DNA of 64,000 bases from JAXHMM01 sp964528445 (GCA_964528445.1 CAZGSL010000001.1:75462-139461), one strand, 5' to 3'. Numbered from the stretch's first letter, positions 17,301-26,010 are shown. Numbers and translations: made by a program. Notes: a model not told the origin generated them from the sequence alone.

Positions 17301-19079
17301 CTAGAGCTCTTTCATCAGTTTTTCCAGGGTGCTCTGTGCCAGATCTACATGCGACTTCAGGTACTCGTGCGTGGTATCGGGGGCGTAGCTGATTGTCGCG
17401 CATTTGTCAAGCAGCAGCCGGATGTTCTTGACCAGTTCGGGATTGACGCCCTCCTCCTCAAGCGCGGAAACATACTGCTGAATGGAGAGGCCGGCTTCGG
17501 GCAGTCCCAGTCGGTCGCCGATGAATCCGGTCAGCGCTTTCTGCAGGCGGTGATATGCCTCCTTGACCGCCCCCTCCCTCGACAGTTGAATGGCCTCCCG
17601 GAGCTGCTCGTCTGCTTTCTCGGGAGCCCTTACCGAACGGGCGAAGCTGCGGTTGCTGTTCATCTTCTCGTGATAGGTTTTCTGCCAGTACCCTACGGCG
17701 AGCAGCAGCAGGGGGAACGTGATGCCGGTCCAGAACCACCAACGGTCCAGCAGGCCGCCCGATCTCGGGCCGGTCCAGCTGGTCAGCCCGGTCACCGGCT
17801 GCACGGCGAGAGATCGGTAATCGGCGGAGGGTGTGACGGCATCGGGACTCCGAACGGCGTTAACGGTAAGGGCAGGCAGGGTCTGCTGCCGGTAATCCTC
17901 GATTTCGGGATCGTACCACGAGAGGGTTGTTTCGGGGATGGTGTGACTGCCCGGGGTACGGGCCACTACGACGTCCGTAAATATTTTCCTGCCGCTTATC
18001 CTGCGGTTTTCCCGGTTGATCATGGTATTTTCCCGGGGCGTATAGGTTTCCAGTCCGTCGGGAAACGGGTACTCTGGGCCCGAGAGCAGCGGAAGATTGC
18101 CGGTTCCGCTGATCACGGTTTCAATTTCGATGGATTCCCCCACCGTAACTTCCCGCCTGGAGATGTTCCGGCTGATGTTGAAATCGCCTACACCCACGGT
18201 CGCATGGTCCCCCTCGCGGTCAGGAAGCGGCCGAACGTTCAGGGTCAGGGGATCGCTTTCAAGTTCGACCTGCCGCTGGTTGGATCCGAATCCCCCGAAA
18301 AAACTGCTGAAGGGATCGTCTCTCGAAGAGGTGGAGCGTACCGTCGTCACCACCTCGTAGGGACTGATGGTCAGCTCTCCCGACTTGGTGGGGAAAAGGG
18401 AAAACTGCAGGAGGCTGACCCGGTTGTAGCGAACGCCGTTCAGGACGGTGGTCTCGGCCCGCCGCCTGCTTTGGGTGTTGTCCAGCTCCTCTTTCCAGAA
18501 TCCCTCGGCTTTCCACCCGGGCACCGGCTGGAAAGAGTTCACCTCCAGTTCGTCCCTGAAGTAGAGCACGACGTCGGCGATCAGTTGCTGGCCGGAGACC
18601 GGGCGCTCGTCGCTGACCTCCATCTCCAGGTAGATCTCAGGCCGTGAATCGGCGGAGGGATTATCGGCTGATTCGTTCCGGTCAATGACGGTAACGCGGA
18701 TAGCGTTTGTTTCGTGGCGGTTCCCGTCGATGGTGACGGGAACGGAGGGAATTTCATAGGTGCCGCTGTTTTCGGCGGTCAGGTAGTAGGTGTAGGCGTA
18801 ACTCGTGCTGCTGCGGCCGTTGATGAAATTAAAGCTGCGGGAGGTGGAGGGCGTGTTGCTGAGCAGGCGGAAACCTGGAATATCCGGAATATCGGGACGG
18901 GATACATCGGTGAAATTCCCGCTGATCTCGATGGTAAACTCCACACGTTCTCCGGTATAGATCGTGTTTTGGGAGATCGTGGCTTCCACATTGGGAGAGG
19001 TCTGGCCCCTGGCGATCCCGGCGGTAAGCGCAATCAGCAGTACGCAAAAGAGGCCCGCGTGCTTACCAGTCCTTTTCAT
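17301..19079 (-). CDS. batD: BatD family protein (oxygen tolerance)
   Basis: A 592-residue envelope protein: signal peptide (residues 1-25), repeated beta-rich domains in the periplasm (motifs YTGERVEFTIEISGNF and RREVTVGESIEIETVISG), one membrane helix near residue 445 (FWTGITFPLLLLAVGYW), and a cytoplasmic helical tail. This is the BatD layout. It overlaps batC by 17 bp and abuts batE. The Bat complex is linked to oxygen or envelope stress, but its molecular function is unsettled. The usual companions moxR, batA and batB are not next to it. Confidence 0.86.
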   Translation of the reverse strand: MKRTGKHAGLFCVLLIALTAGIARGQTSPNVEATISQNTIYTGERVEFTIEISGNFTDVSRPDIPDIPGFRLLSNTPSTSRSFNFINGRSSTSYAYTYYLTAENSGTYEIPSVPVTIDGNRHETNAIRVTVIDRNESADNPSADSRPEIYLEMEVSDERPVSGQQLIADVVLYFRDELEVNSFQPVPGWKAEGFWKEELDNTQSRRRAETTVLNGVRYNRVSLLQFSLFPTKSGELTISPYEVVTTVRSTSSRDDPFSSFFGGFGSNQRQVELESDPLTLNVRPLPDREGDHATVGVGDFNISRNISRREVTVGESIEIETVISGTGNLPLLSGPEYPFPDGLETYTPRENTMINRENRRISGRKIFTDVVVARTPGSHTIPETTLSWYDPEIEDYRQQTLPALTVNAVRSPDAVTPSADYRSLAVQPVTGLTSWTGPRSGGLLDRWWFWTGITFPLLLLAVGYWQKTYHEKMNSNRSFARSVRAPEKADEQLREAIQLSREGAVKEAYHRLQKALTGFIGDRLGLPEAGLSIQQYVSALEEEGVNPELVKNIRLLLDKCATISYAPDTTHEYLKSHVDLAQSTLEKLMKEL

Positions 19080-19770
19080 TGGAGTTTGTGCTCGATTCCG
19101 TTTTTTGTTTCTTGAATTCCTTCAGCAGGTCTCTCTCTTTCTGTTCAAGCGCCTGAAGGATCTTTTCGGCCTCGGCTTTGCTTATCTGGCTGTTTTGCTG
19201 GCGTTGTTGCTGGTTTTGCTGTTGTTGCTCCTGCTGTTCCGGGTTCTGCTCCTGATTTTGCTGATTCTGCTGCTGTTGCTGCTGGTCCTGTTGATTCTGC
19301 TGGTTTTGCTGGTTCTGACTCTGCTGCTGATTCTGTTGCTGCTGTTGCTGCTCCTGCTCCTGCTGCTTTTGCATCGCCAGTTCGTAGTTGTGCTTGGCGT
19401 CGGCATCGCCGTTCCGGTAGCGGAGCGCGTTCCGGTAGTAGTCCAGGGCCCGGTCCCATTGCTGGCCGTCCGTATAGATGTTGCCGATATTGTAGTTGGC
19501 CCTGGCTTCGTCACGCGGATCATCCGTCATCGATTTGTACTGTTCGAATGTCCGGACGGCCTCTTCGCTCTTGCCGGTTTTGGCCAGCGCGTTCCCCAGG
19601 TTGAAATAGAGTCTGGCATTGTCGGGCTCGCTGTCAATAGCCTGCCGGTAGAGTTCAACCGCTTTTTCATACTCCCCGTTTCTGTAGGCTTCGTTGGCCT
19701 TGCGGGCGTCATCCGGGGAGGCCCCCGCCAGGAGAATGGCAAGTGACAGTATGAGGATTCTTCTTATCAT
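19063..19770 (-). CDS. batC: BatC-like TPR protein with polyglutamine region
   Basis: A 235-residue protein with a signal peptide and three TPR units (about 22-125; motifs AVELYRQAIDSEPDNARLYF and ALDYYRNALRYRNGD). A very Gln/Asn-rich tract of some 80 residues follows (about 120-200), coded by imperfect CAG/CAA/CAC-type triplets, then a charged helical tail. TPR followed by a Gln-rich tail is common in BatC proteins. It overlaps batD by 17 bp and heads the operon seen here. Confidence 0.8.
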   Translation of the reverse strand: MIRRILILSLAILLAGASPDDARKANEAYRNGEYEKAVELYRQAIDSEPDNARLYFNLGNALAKTGKSEEAVRTFEQYKSMTDDPRDEARANYNIGNIYTDGQQWDRALDYYRNALRYRNGDADAKHNYELAMQKQQEQEQQQQQQNQQQSQNQQNQQNQQDQQQQQQNQQNQEQNPEQQEQQQQNQQQRQQNSQISKAEAEKILQALEQKERDLLKEFKKQKTESSTNSNEKDW

Positions 19771-19825
19771 AGCGTGTTTTTTCCTGAAAATCGTTAACGA
19801 ACGAATCGCCGCCAGATTGTGAAAG

Positions 19826-20587
19826 CTAGTCCATGCTTTCTGCCAGCGCGAGGGTCTCCTCGTCCATTTTCATGTTGGTGAAGACATTGGATACGTCGTC
19901 GTTCTCCTCAAATTGTTCCATCAGTCTGAAATTGGAGCGGGCCGTCTTCTCATCCACTTTGACTTCCGTGATGGGAATACGGATCAGTTCGGAAGATTCC
20001 ACCTCGTAATCGAACGCCTCGAGGGCCTCCTTCACCTCAAACATCTTTTCCCGTCCGGTGGTGACGGCAAAATACTCCTCCTCCGCGTCAATCTCCTCCG
20101 CGCCGGCGTCGATGGCGTTCAGCATGAACTCCTCTTCGTCATGGTCGTTTCTGACCACCCGGACCATCCCTTTCTGATTGAAGAGGTATCCCACCGATCC
20201 GTCGGTGCCCAGGTTACCGCCGTGCTTGGAGAAGAGATAACGAATGTCGGCCACCGTGCGGTTGTAATTGTTGGTGGTCACCTCTATGAAATAGGCAATG
20301 CCTCCCGGGCCGTATCCTTCGTAGGTGGCGTCTTCGTAGCGCCCCTCTCCCTCATCCAGTTCGCCTGTCCCTTTCTTAATGGCTCGCTCGATGTTGTCTT
20401 TGGGGACATTGTCGCTCTTGGCGTTGTCAATGGCCATGCTGAGGCGGGGATTCGTATCGGGATCGCCGCCTCCTTCCCGGGCGGCCACGGAGATCTCCCT
20501 CAGGTGCTTGTTGAAGATCTTGTTCCGTTTTTTGTCTTCACGGGCCTTCTTGTGCTTGATGTTGGCCCATTTGGAATGACCTGCCAT
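19826..20587 (-). CDS. YebC/PmpR (TACO1) family protein
   Basis: A 253-residue member of a highly conserved family that begins MAGHSKWANIKHKK and carries DNVPKDNIERAIKKG and the acidic third domain with YEGYGPGGIA. Formerly called transcriptional regulators, several members have been shown to help ribosomes through stalling motifs, like mitochondrial TACO1. The gene lies upstream of batC on the same strand with a short gap; a functional link to Bat is not implied. Confidence 0.93.
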   Translation of the reverse strand: MAGHSKWANIKHKKAREDKKRNKIFNKHLREISVAAREGGGDPDTNPRLSMAIDNAKSDNVPKDNIERAIKKGTGELDEGEGRYEDATYEGYGPGGIAYFIEVTTNNYNRTVADIRYLFSKHGGNLGTDGSVGYLFNQKGMVRVVRNDHDEEEFMLNAIDAGAEEIDAEEEYFAVTTGREKMFEVKEALEAFDYEVESSELIRIPITEVKVDEKTARSNFRLMEQFEENDDVSNVFTNMKMDEETLALAESMD

Positions 20588-20811
20588 AAGAGGTAACAGT
20601 AATCGTTATTTGGGATGATTTCCGGTTCGGTGAAACTCGCCTTGCCCAAGGTGCCCAATATAAGAGTTAGGCGGCATTGCACCTAATACGGGACCGCCGC
20701 CGAACCCCGGAATGCAACCGGTCCTCTTCTTTGTTAGCCCCTATGTGTCATACTATGGGAGCGGCTCCGCCGTTTCAGGCAGTGAGGTCAATCGATCACG
20801 AATTTTCCAGG

Positions 20812-21957
20812 ATGAAGATAGGAATTGTTTGTTATCCCACTTTCGGAGGAAGCGGGGTGGTGGCTACGGAACTGGCCAAGGAGCTGGCGCAGCGCGACCA
20901 CCAGATTCATATCCTGAGTTACGAGCGGCCGGCCCGCCTGGGCGCCCTTCAGACCAACATCTCTTTTCACGAGGTAAACCTGGTTACCTATCCCCTGTTT
21001 GAATATCCGCCGTACGACCTGGCCCTGGCTAACCAGATGGTGAACCTGATTGATCACGAGGGCATCGATCTCCTGCATGTCCACTACGCCATTCCCCACG
21101 CCACCAGCGCGTACCTCGCCAAACAGATCCTGGGAGAGAAAGCCGCACATGTGCCTATTATCACCACGTTGCACGGGACGGACATCACGCTGGTGGGCAG
21201 CGATCCCAGTTACAAAAACGTGGTCGATTTCTCCATCAACCAGAGTGACGGCGTGACCGCCGTCTCAAATTACCTGAGGGAGGAGACCCTGGACCGTTTT
21301 GACATTCGCCGCGAGATAGAGGTCATTCCCAACTTTATCGACCTGCAACGCTTTCGCAAATCTGACAAGGAGCATTTCAAACGCAGCATCGGCCAGGCCG
21401 GGGAGAAAGTGATCGTGCATGTTTCCAACTTTCGCGAGGTCAAGCGTGTGCCGGACGTGGTAGAGGTTTTCCACCGGATGCTGGAGGGCGGTCTGAAAGC
21501 GAAGCTGCTGCTGGTCGGAGACGGGCCCGACCGGCAGAGCGCCGAAAAAAAATGCCGGGAGCTGGGCGTCTGCGACCAGGTGCGGTTTCTCGGCAAGCAG
21601 GATCAGGTAGAGGAGATTTTATCGGTGGCCGACCTGTTCCTCATCCCCTCGGGTTCGGAAACCTTCGGCTTGGCGGCCCTGGAGGCGATGAGCTGCAGCG
21701 TCCCGGTGATCAGCTCCGATATCGGGGGACTCCCGGAGCTGAATATTCACGGAGAGACCGGGTACCTGTGCGAACTGGGGGACGTACAGGATATGGCCGA
21801 GCACGGTCTGAGGATCCTGGGGAACGAGGAGCTGCACGAGGAGATGTCCCGCAAGGCCCGAAAGCGGGCCGAAGAGTTTGAAATGAGTACGGTCGTCACC
21901 CGCTACGAAGAGTACTACCAGAGCGTACGCGAGCGGATGACCCCAGCGCTGGGTTGA
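20812..21957 (+). CDS. bshA: N-acetyl-alpha-D-glucosaminyl L-malate synthase (bacillithiol synthesis)
   Basis: A 381-residue GT-B glycosyltransferase (GT4) that joins GlcNAc from UDP-GlcNAc to L-malate, the first step of bacillithiol synthesis. The start MKIGIVCYPTFGGSGVVATE at 20812 matches BshA closely; the track upstream is not conserved. The donor-binding end shows SGSETFGLAALEAMSCSVPV with the E-x7-E motif. It ends one base from the convergent sucC gene. Bacillithiol is known in Bacillota and Bacteroidota, which fits the inferred lineage. bshB and bshC are not nearby. Confidence 0.92.
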   Translation: MKIGIVCYPTFGGSGVVATELAKELAQRDHQIHILSYERPARLGALQTNISFHEVNLVTYPLFEYPPYDLALANQMVNLIDHEGIDLLHVHYAIPHATSAYLAKQILGEKAAHVPIITTLHGTDITLVGSDPSYKNVVDFSINQSDGVTAVSNYLREETLDRFDIRREIEVIPNFIDLQRFRKSDKEHFKRSIGQAGEKVIVHVSNFREVKRVPDVVEVFHRMLEGGLKAKLLLVGDGPDRQSAEKKCRELGVCDQVRFLGKQDQVEEILSVADLFLIPSGSETFGLAALEAMSCSVPVISSDIGGLPELNIHGETGYLCELGDVQDMAEHGLRILGNEELHEEMSRKARKRAEEFEMSTVVTRYEEYYQSVRERMTPALG

Positions 21958-21958
21958 A

Positions 21959-23167
21959 CTACGCGGCCAGTACCCGCGATACCTCTTCCGCGGCGTCTTT
22001 CAGCAGCACGGCCGAGATCACGTTCAGGTCCGACCGGTCAATTATCTCCTTCGCCTCCTCGGCGTTGGTGCCCTGAAGGCGGACGATGATGGGTACGTTT
22101 TCCACCTTCTGGGCGATCTCGGGATCCTTGACCGCCTCAATCACCCCGTTGGCGACCCGGTCGCAGCGTACGATGCCACCGAATATATTTATAAGGATGG
22201 CGCGGACGCTTTCGTCTTCCAGGATGATTCGGAAGCCGTTTTTCACCGTCTCCACGTTGGCGCTGCCGCCCACATCGAGGAAATTGGCCGGCTCGCCTCC
22301 GGACAGCTTGATGATATCCATGGTGGCCATGGCCAGTCCGGCGCCGTTCACCATGCATCCCACGTTTCCGTCCAGTTTGATGTAGTTCAGTCCGAATTCG
22401 GAGGCCTCCAGCTCAATAGGGTTCTCCTCGGATTCGTCCCGAAGTTCCTCGATCTCCCCTTGCCGGAAGAGGGCGTTGTCGTCGAAGGTCATCTTGGCGT
22501 CCAGTGCCAGCACGTCGTCGCCAGGTGTAAGTACCAGAGGATTGATCTCCACCAGGCTGGCGTCGGTCTCCTCGTAGCAGCGATAGAGCGCTATGATTAA
22601 TTTCACGGCCTTCTTGAAGGCGCCGCCTTCCAGGCCAAGTGCGAAAGCCAGACGGCGCGCCTGGTTGTGCTGCAGGGCCATGCCGGGCTCCACCCACTCC
22701 TTGACGATTTTGTCGGGAGATTCCTCGGCCACCTTCTCGATTTCCATTCCTCCCTCGGTGGAGGCCATGATCACATTCTTGCTTTTGGAGCGGTCCAGCA
22801 GAATGCCCAGGTAAAACTCCTGTGTGATGTCTACCCCGTCGGTAACGTAGATTCGCTGCACTTTCTGGCCTTCCTCGCCTGTCTGGGCGGTTACCAGCAC
22901 GTCATCCAGCAGGGAATCGGCTGCCTCGCGCACCTCGTCAACAGTATCGCATAGAATCACACCCTTTGCGCCGCTCTCCTTCGTTCGGCCCTTCCCGCGT
23001 CCCCCGGCGTGGATCTGGGCCTTGACTACGAACAGAGTGGCGCCGTCGGCTTTCATCTCTTCGGCCGCCGTTACGGCGTCCTCCACGGTTGTGGCGGCGA
23101 CACCTGCGGGTACGGCTACATCATGTGCTTTCAGGATCTCCTTGGCCTGGTATTCGTGTATCTTCAT
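21959..23167 (-). CDS. sucC: Succinyl-CoA synthetase, beta subunit
   Basis: A 402-residue beta subunit of ADP-forming succinyl-CoA synthetase (TCA cycle). It begins MKIHEYQAKEILKAHDVAVP, carries the ATP-grasp region KAQIHAGGRGKG, and ends with the CoA-ligase segment that includes FLDVGGSANVETV and NIFGGIVRCD. The partner sucD, often adjacent, is not in the window. The gene is convergent with bshA. Confidence 0.95.
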   Translation of the reverse strand: MKIHEYQAKEILKAHDVAVPAGVAATTVEDAVTAAEEMKADGATLFVVKAQIHAGGRGKGRTKESGAKGVILCDTVDEVREAADSLLDDVLVTAQTGEEGQKVQRIYVTDGVDITQEFYLGILLDRSKSKNVIMASTEGGMEIEKVAEESPDKIVKEWVEPGMALQHNQARRLAFALGLEGGAFKKAVKLIIALYRCYEETDASLVEINPLVLTPGDDVLALDAKMTFDDNALFRQGEIEELRDESEENPIELEASEFGLNYIKLDGNVGCMVNGAGLAMATMDIIKLSGGEPANFLDVGGSANVETVKNGFRIILEDESVRAILINIFGGIVRCDRVANGVIEAVKDPEIAQKVENVPIIVRLQGTNAEEAKEIIDRSDLNVISAVLLKDAAEEVSRVLAA

Positions 23168-23208
23168 GTTACAAAAGGGTGAATCGGTTAATTGCCTGCA
23201 GATGAATT

Positions 23209-23236
23209 CCGCCGGAAGTATACCAAGTATAGGCGG
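23209..23236. promoter_or_regulatory. Small inverted repeat upstream of sucC
   Basis: CCGCC and GGCGG arms (23209-23213, 23232-23236) enclose a TATAC-CAA-GTATA dyad (23219-23231). It lies 42 bp upstream of the sucC start and downstream of the histidine kinase gene. It could be an operator or part of a leader; the run of Ts lies on the wrong side for a terminator of the kinase gene. Confidence 0.3.
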
Positions 23237-23257
23237 TAAAAAAAAGAAGAGCGGCGT

Positions 23258-24190
23258 TCAATGCCCGCGCATGCGCACCTCGAACGTGATGCCTTCGGTC
23301 GCGGAGTTGTTGGCCAGCAGGACGCTGTATCCCATCTCCCGGGCGTAGGCTACGCACTTGGGCAGTCCGAGTCCCACTCCCCGGGCCTTGTTGGAGAAGA
23401 AGGGGTAAAACATTTTGGGGATGTAATTCTCCGGTATGGGCGCGCCGTAATTGGTCACGCGGATGGTCTCCTCGTCAAACGTTACGGATACGGGTCCCCT
23501 GGGGTCCCCCGAGTGTTCCAGGGCGTTTTCCAGGAGCTCCTCCAGGATACCCCGCAGCAGCACATAATCGCTCTCCAGGGTCCGGAGGCCGTTGGCGATG
23601 ATTACGTTCACGCGTTCCCGCTGTTCGGAGGCAAGCTCCCTGAGGATGCTGTCCATAAAATCCCTGATGTTGAAATCGGAGATCTGGACGGTCAAATCCT
23701 TGGCCAGCGTATTGAGGTCCGCCAGGATCTTCCTGAAGTCATCCAGCCCGCTCTCCATTTCGCTCAGGTATTCGCGCTGCTTGTCGTCCAGCGGCTGCTC
23801 AGACAGAAGCTCGGCGTAACCGCTGATCCCGTTGAGGGGAGAGTGAAAGCGGTGGACCAGCAGCCGGGCCATCTCCCGCTGAAGCTCGAAGAAATCGAAA
23901 TTCTGATCGATCCCCACGGGGGAGAACGTGGTCTTGATATAGGTGTGGTCGTTGAGGTTCAGCTTCTCCTCGTGAATCCGGTAGTACTGGTTTTCCCGCT
24001 CCCATATTACCGAGCTTCTCACCACCCGGTGCGGGGTGAAGAGCTCATCCAGACTTCTGCCGGAATCGGGGTCGATTCCCAGCACGCGGCGGGCGGCCCG
24101 GTTGGCGTACAATATTTTTTTCTCTGAGGCATCGGTTATGAGAGCGGGATTCTCATAGCCGTTGATCAGGGATTGAATAAACTTATCCAT
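23258..24190 (-). CDS. Soluble PAS-domain histidine kinase (candidate flagellar FlgS/FlrB-type sensor)
   Basis: A 310-residue kinase without membrane helices. A PAS-like domain (about 10-95) is followed by the H-box LVHRFHSPLNGISGY (phosphorylated His near residue 113) and an HATPase domain with N-box ENALEHS and G-box GVGLGLPKC. It borders the flagellar island and is divergent from flgB. Its layout recalls the cytoplasmic kinases FlgS and FlrB that feed sigma-54 flagellar activators; the response regulator at 58901-60319 is the obvious partner candidate. That pairing is inference. Confidence 0.82.
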   Translation of the reverse strand: MDKFIQSLINGYENPALITDASEKKILYANRAARRVLGIDPDSGRSLDELFTPHRVVRSSVIWERENQYYRIHEEKLNLNDHTYIKTTFSPVGIDQNFDFFELQREMARLLVHRFHSPLNGISGYAELLSEQPLDDKQREYLSEMESGLDDFRKILADLNTLAKDLTVQISDFNIRDFMDSILRELASEQRERVNVIIANGLRTLESDYVLLRGILEELLENALEHSGDPRGPVSVTFDEETIRVTNYGAPIPENYIPKMFYPFFSNKARGVGLGLPKCVAYAREMGYSVLLANNSATEGITFEVRMRGH

Positions 24191-24434
24191 TGGTCCGGTC
24201 GGTCCCTAAATGGGAGAAATCCAGCCGCTGATGAAACGGCCGTTGCTGAAAACCTTACTAGATCGATTTTTCATGCTCTATATCTCACTGATTGTATGAA
24301 AAAATACAGATAGTTGCACCTCCTGCCCTCCCCCGGGCGCATAGCCCGGCGACCGGCACCGGGACAGGCTGTCTAAAACGGTTATCAGCAGGCGCTCAAG
24401 AGATCTTAAGAAGGAATTTGCCGGCAGATAGCTT

Positions 24435-24459
24435 TTCCGCCGGCCGGGAAAATTTTGCC
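24435..24459 (+). promoter_or_regulatory. Candidate upstream activator site for flgB promoter
   Basis: The near-palindrome GGGAAAATTTTGCC (24446-24459) preceded by TTCCG lies 65 bp upstream of the -24 element. A related block (TTCCG, then GGGAAAAGATTTCC) sits 66 bp upstream of the flgF promoter. The shared pattern GGnAA-N4-TTnCC at matching spacing suggests an enhancer bound by the sigma-54 response regulator. Confidence 0.5.
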
Positions 24460-24523
24460 AGCGGCACGTTTCGTCCTCCCCGCCTACCCCCCTTTTACGC
24501 CCCGGAGACCCATCCCGTCAGCG

Positions 24524-24538
24524 TGGCACGGCAATTGC
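24524..24538 (+). promoter_or_regulatory. Sigma-54 promoter of the flgB operon
   Basis: TGGCAC-N5-TTGC matches the sigma-54 consensus, with the invariant GG and GC correctly spaced. Transcription would start about 12 bases downstream, near 24550, leaving a leader of about 20 bases that contains GGAGG before flgB. Confidence 0.78.
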
Positions 24539-24571
24539 CTTCCTCTTTACACGAACTAAGACGGAGGTGCT

Positions 24572-24919
24572 ATGAAACTGCTTGAAAATCAACATACCGC
24601 GCTTCTTGCCAAGGCGATGGATGCCTATACGCTGAGGCAGAAAATTACCGCTTCCAACGTAGCGAACCTGGATACGCCGGGATACAACAAACGCTCGGTC
24701 TCCTTTGAGGAGGAACTGCTGAAAGCGGCCGACAGCGATATGGGCCAGAGCACCATCGACTCGGTCCGCCCCGAAGTCGTGGAGTCCGACCAGGCGCCAG
24801 TCCTGGAGGAGGAGATGCTGGAGATGGCCGATACCCAGGTTCGGGTGAACATGGTAACGCGCGCGCTTCGCCAGAATTTTGAACTGATACGCTCCGGCAT
24901 AACCGGCCGGACGGGATAA
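24572..24919 (+). CDS. flgB: Flagellar basal-body rod protein FlgB
   Basis: A 115-residue proximal-rod protein. The rod-family N-terminal signature is clear (ITASNVANLDTPGYNKRSV), and the C-terminus has the matching helical zip region (DTQVRVNMVTRALRQNFEL). It is the first gene of the 19-kb plus-strand flagellar operon and has a strong GGAGG ribosome-binding site 4 bases before the ATG. Length is slightly below the usual 130-140. Confidence 0.93.
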   Translation: MKLLENQHTALLAKAMDAYTLRQKITASNVANLDTPGYNKRSVSFEEELLKAADSDMGQSTIDSVRPEVVESDQAPVLEEEMLEMADTQVRVNMVTRALRQNFELIRSGITGRTG

Positions 24920-24937
24920 CGGTACGGGGTATCCCTT

Positions 24938-25432
24938 ATGGAAATTGACCGTTTTTTCTCCGTTTTCAAGACTGCCGGACGCGGGCTTGCCGCCCAGCGG
25001 GAACGGATCTCCGTCGCGTCCGAGAACATAGCCAACGCCAATACCACCAGGGCGGCGGACGGCGGGCCCTACCGGCCGAAAACGCTCCGGCTGTCGGCGG
25101 GAGAAGGCAGGCGTTTCGAGCGGACCCTTGAGGAGTCCCTGCTGCAGATGAACACCACCCAGGCTGAACACAGAGCCGAACCCGGTCAGCCCGAAAGTGA
25201 GGGCGGAACCGAAGACCTGGGCCCGAGAGCGGAGGTGGTGGAGCAGGAACGATACCGTTTTGAATACGATCCCGACCATCCCGACGCCGACGAAAACGGA
25301 ATGGTCCGCTATCCCGACGTCAATATGGTGGAAGAGATGACGCGGATGGTTAGCGCCAACAGGCTCTACGAGGCCAACCTGAGTGTTATCGAGGCGGAGA
25401 AGGAAATTATCAAACGCTCATTTGAAATCTGA
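24938..25432 (+). CDS. flgC: Flagellar basal-body rod protein FlgC
   Basis: A 164-residue rod protein. The N-terminal motif ASENIANANTT and the C-terminal DVNMVEEMTRMVSANRLYEA are those of FlgC. It forms the rod with FlgB, FlgF and FlgG. It lies 18 bp after flgB; a small gene of unknown function follows after 8 bp instead of fliE. Confidence 0.93.
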   Translation: MEIDRFFSVFKTAGRGLAAQRERISVASENIANANTTRAADGGPYRPKTLRLSAGEGRRFERTLEESLLQMNTTQAEHRAEPGQPESEGGTEDLGPRAEVVEQERYRFEYDPDHPDADENGMVRYPDVNMVEEMTRMVSANRLYEANLSVIEAEKEIIKRSFEI

Positions 25433-25440
25433 CAACCAAT

Positions 25441-25668
25441 ATGGAAACACGAGGAATCGGCGGTTTTCAGGAGTTCACAAACAACCTGATCAACAAAGCC
25501 GGGAACACACCGCAGGCGGAGGGAAAGGATCTCTCGGAAGCCGAGCGAAACATGATCGAGAGCAAGTTCAAACCTGGGAACAGCCCCATTGACCTCTACG
25601 GTTCGTCCGGAAATGTCCGCACCGAAAACCCCGGTGCCAAAGGGGGGAACATCGACTTCACCGTCTAA
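25441..25668 (+). CDS. Small protein of unknown function between flgC and fliE
   Basis: A 75-residue soluble, polar protein rich in Gly, Asn and Lys, with no signal peptide or membrane helix. A short helix (SEAERNMIESKF) sits in the middle and the tail ends KGGNIDFTV. I do not recognise it. It starts 8 bp after flgC and ends 18 bp before fliE, so it is co-transcribed with the rod/export-gate genes. flgC and fliE are normally adjacent in flagellar operons, which makes this insertion notable. A rod or export accessory role is only a guess. Confidence 0.65.
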   Translation: METRGIGGFQEFTNNLINKAGNTPQAEGKDLSEAERNMIESKFKPGNSPIDLYGSSGNVRTENPGAKGGNIDFTV

Positions 25669-25686
25669 CCAGAAAAGGAGTTCACC

Positions 25687-26010
25687 ATGCCCATTGACAT
25701 AGGTCCCATCATAAGCAGGCTGCAGCAGCAGATGCCGGGTGACGAGGGCTTCGGCCGCCCCCGGCAGCTGGAGATCGGGGAAACGGAGGGGGAGAGTTTC
25801 TCGGATATGGTGCAGGATGCGATTGAAGATGTTGACGAAGCCCAGAAAAACGCCGATCAGAAAGTGGAGGATGTGGTGATGGGCCGCTCGGACAATATCC
25901 ACGAAACCATGATCGCCATGGAGAAGGCCCAGCTGAGCTTTCAGCTGATGGTGGAAGTCAGAAACAAGGCGATAGAGACCTACCAGGAACTTAGCAGAAT
26001 GCAGATCTAA
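25687..26010 (+). CDS. fliE: Flagellar hook-basal body complex protein FliE
   Basis: A 107-residue protein linking the MS ring to the rod. The C-terminal helix DVVMGRSDNIHETMIAMEKAQLSFQLMVEVRNK has the typical FliE pattern. An AAGGAG ribosome-binding site lies 6 bases before the ATG. It is followed by fliF. Confidence 0.92.
   Translation: MPIDIGPIISRLQQQMPGDEGFGRPRQLEIGETEGESFSDMVQDAIEDVDEAQKNADQKVEDVVMGRSDNIHETMIAMEKAQLSFQLMVEVRNKAIETYQELSRMQI

Larger units (their letters stand above)
24191..24571. other. Non-coding region between the kinase gene and flgB
   Basis: No coding signal is convincing here. The right part holds a candidate activator site (24435-24459), a sigma-54 promoter (24524-24538) and a GGAGG ribosome-binding site (24563-24567). 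The left part has short GC-rich stems, such as CCGGGC/GCCCGG around 24332-24348 and GACAG/CTGTC around 24363-24373, with no recognisable riboswitch. Confidence 0.6.

Noticed and set aside
18964..19746. Plus-strand frame with a poly-leucine membrane-like stretch
   Set aside because: It is the antisense reading of the batC polyglutamine tract (CAG read as CTG), not a membrane protein.
20677..20811. Extended N-terminus for BshA
   Set aside because: Not conserved; the family begins at MKIGIV, at the ATG at 20812.
24320..24400. GC-rich stems with GCGCATAGCC upstream of flgB, faintly like a c-di-GMP (GEMM) riboswitch
   Set aside because: The GNRA tetraloop, its receptor and the conserved GGGCAAACC-type core are missing, and the sigma-54 promoter lies downstream of it, so it would not be in the flgB mRNA.
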